A DNA stretch of 64,000 nt, taken from the NCBI RefSeq assembly GCF_036226665.1, contig NZ_CP109007.1:930001-994000 (forward strand), read 5' to 3'. Source of the DNA: Streptomyces sp. NBC_00691 (lineage in GTDB: Bacteria > Actinomycetota > Actinomycetes > Streptomycetales > Streptomycetaceae). Below the pieces are notes generated by a model that was not told the DNA's origin, did not search any database, and was given only the letters and a program-made list of their open reading frames with translations. Every line of letters begins with the position of its first letter. The stretch's first letter is position 1. Both the position numbers and the translations under genes were made by a program. This document shows, one piece after another, positions 62,737 to 64,000 of the stretch.

Positions 62737-63999
62737 TCAGCGCTCCAGTTCCTTGTGGGCGGTCTCCGGCAGCCGGAGGTACACCGCCGAGGAGACGAGG
62801 CACAGGACGGCCACGTACCAGGGGAAGAGACCGGGGACGTCCCACTCCTTGAAGAGCGTGCCGACGTAGGGCGCCGTGCCCCCGAAGAGCGCCACCGTCA
62901 GCGAGTACGGGAAACCGATCCCGGCCGCCCGCACACGTGCGGGGAACATCTCGGCGTTCACCGCGGCGGAGATCGAGGTGAAGCCGGTCAGCAGCACCAT
63001 GCCCGCGCACTGCACCAGCAGGAGGGACAGGAACGAGCCGTCGAGCGCGCGCAGCAGCGGTACGGCGAGGGCCGCGAAACCGATGCCGAAGAACAGCAGG
63101 GACGGCTTGCGTCCGAACCGGTCGGAGAGCAGTCCGCCGACCGGCTGCAGCAGCGCGAAGAACGCCAGCGAAAGGGTCCCGGCCAGCAGCGCGTCCGCCT
63201 TGTCGATACCGGTGTTGAGCTCCGCGTACGTCGGCAGGTACGAGGTCCACGTGTAGTACGCGAGGGTTCCGCCGGCCGTGATGCCACCGATGAGCAGCGA
63301 GGCGCGGGGGTGGTGACGCAGGGCGTCGAAGAGCCCCGGCCGCGGCGCCTCGCGCTGGGCGACGCCGCGGGTCTCCTCGGCACCCCGGCGGATCCAGAAA
63401 CCGGCGAGGCTGAACACCGCGCCGAGCAGGAAGGGGATCCGCCAGCCCCCGTCGTTCATCCGGTCCTCACCCAGCCGACTGACCAGCAGGGCGGCGATGC
63501 CGGAGGCGGCGAGCTGTCCGGCGGAGGTGGAGACGTACTGGAAGGAGGAGAACAGACCGCGTCGGCCTCGCCCCGCCGACTCGACGAGGAAGGTGGTCGA
63601 GGCCGCGAACTCCCCTCCCACCGACAGACCTTGGAGAAGCCGGGCGATCACGAGCACGACGGGCGCGAGGACACCGGCCGCCGCGTACGTCGGCGTGAGA
63701 CCGACCAGCAGGCTGCTGCCGCCCATGAGCAGGATCGTCACGGTGAGCGCGGTGCGCCGTCCGCGCCGGTCGGCGAGCGCGCCCATGAGGAGTCCGCCGA
63801 CGGGGCGCATGAAGAAGCCGACGGCGAAGACGGCGAAGGTGGACAGGAGGGGGACGAGGGAGTTCCCCGAGCTCTTGGGGAAGACCTGGTTCGCGAGGTA
63901 GGCGGCCAGGAACGTGTACGCGTACCAGTCGTACCACTCCACGGCGTTGCCGACGGAGGCCGCGAGCAGCTGACGTAACGGGCGCCGGGCGGACGGTGG
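62737..63999 (-). CDS. MHS-family (MFS) symporter, N-terminus beyond the window
   Basis: About 420 residues visible; the frame stays open to the right edge, and the N-terminal RRPLRQLLAASVGNAVEWYDWYAYTFLAAYL is the metabolite:H+ symporter (KgtP/ShiA/ProP) start, so a few residues are missing. MFS loop motif LMGALADRRGRRTALTVT, LLQGLSVGGEFAASTTFLVE and a second-half GLLSDRFGRKPSLLF. Likely uptake of a carboxylate such as alpha-ketoglutarate or a compatible solute. Convergent with the protease gene. Confidence 0.9.
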   Translation of the reverse strand, partial: PPSARRPLRQLLAASVGNAVEWYDWYAYTFLAAYLANQVFPKSSGNSLVPLLSTFAVFAVGFFMRPVGGLLMGALADRRGRRTALTVTILLMGGSSLLVGLTPTYAAAGVLAPVVLVIARLLQGLSVGGEFAASTTFLVESAGRGRRGLFSSFQYVSTSAGQLAASGIAALLVSRLGEDRMNDGGWRIPFLLGAVFSLAGFWIRRGAEETRGVAQREAPRPGLFDALRHHPRASLLIGGITAGGTLAYYTWTSYLPTYAELNTGIDKADALLAGTLSLAFFALLQPVGGLLSDRFGRKPSLLFFGIGFAALAVPLLRALDGSFLSLLLVQCAGMVLLTGFTSISAAVNAEMFPARVRAAGIGFPYSLTVALFGGTAPYVGTLFKEWDVPGLFPWYVAVLCLVSSAVYLRLPETAHKELER

Positions 64000-64000
64000 T

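Overview
The window is a stretch of actinomycete chromosome, almost certainly Streptomyces. It is very GC-rich with strong third-position GC bias. It carries many GTG and TTG starts, a streptogrisin-type secreted protease, a SigB-type partner-switching cluster, a rifampin monooxygenase with its rifamycin-responsive element, and a chromosomal tRNA-Leu(GAG). I see no phage, insertion sequence, CRISPR array or rRNA. Most genes look like the conserved to semi-variable chromosome rather than a transferred island.

Layout. 1-3.0 kb: the end of a membrane glycosyltransferase, a GT4 glycosyltransferase and a secreted glycosidase-like protein, overlapping in one operon. 3.0-8.4 kb (minus): a small methyltransferase coupled by a TGATG overlap to a 1545-residue membrane protein that joins a GGDEF-EAL cyclic-di-GMP module to an entire alpha-oxoamine synthase (PLP enzyme). 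This fusion is the most unusual object in the window. 8.5-10.9 kb: LacI regulator, ABM-domain monooxygenase, IclR regulator. 11-17.2 kb: VanW protein, serine hydrolase, GNAT acetyltransferase, long-form GAPDH, DUF817 protein. 17.2-19.7 kb: cold-shock protein with a structured leader, DEAD-box helicase, MazG-like protein. 19.7-26.5 kb: a four-gene MacAB-like ABC export operon, divergent from a response regulator, histidine kinase and GerMN-like lipoprotein. 26.7-31.9 kb: an anti-sigma / anti-anti-sigma / SigB-type sigma cluster with flanking small proteins. 32-38.8 kb: amidase, rox with its RAE palindrome, Sfp-type phosphopantetheinyl transferase, and a MerR-HEAT regulator operon behind a MerR-type 19-bp-spacer promoter. 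39-45.7 kb: HPP protein, a 5 x 21-bp tandem repeat, ABC exporter, TROVE (Ro60) protein, erythromycin esterase divergent from a double-MerR regulator. 45.8-51.7 kb: a binding-protein-dependent import operon with a HAD phosphatase, divergent from a GntR/UTRA regulator; the context resembles 2-aminoethylphosphonate uptake. 51.8-64 kb: tRNA-Leu, SulP transporter, acyl-CoA dehydrogenase with PadR, ZapE-like ATPase, GH15 enzyme, serine hydrolase, streptogrisin-like protease, and an MHS-family transporter running off the right edge.

Common themes are envelope and stress biology (export pump with its own two-component system, VanW, sigma cluster, cold-shock pair) and antibiotic defence (rox, erythromycin esterase). 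Several loci pair a divergent regulator with a clear DNA palindrome, which makes testable operator predictions. Starts were chosen by Shine-Dalgarno sequence, overlap with the upstream stop, and family N-termini; all functional calls are by motif recognition from the translated sequence, with no database search.
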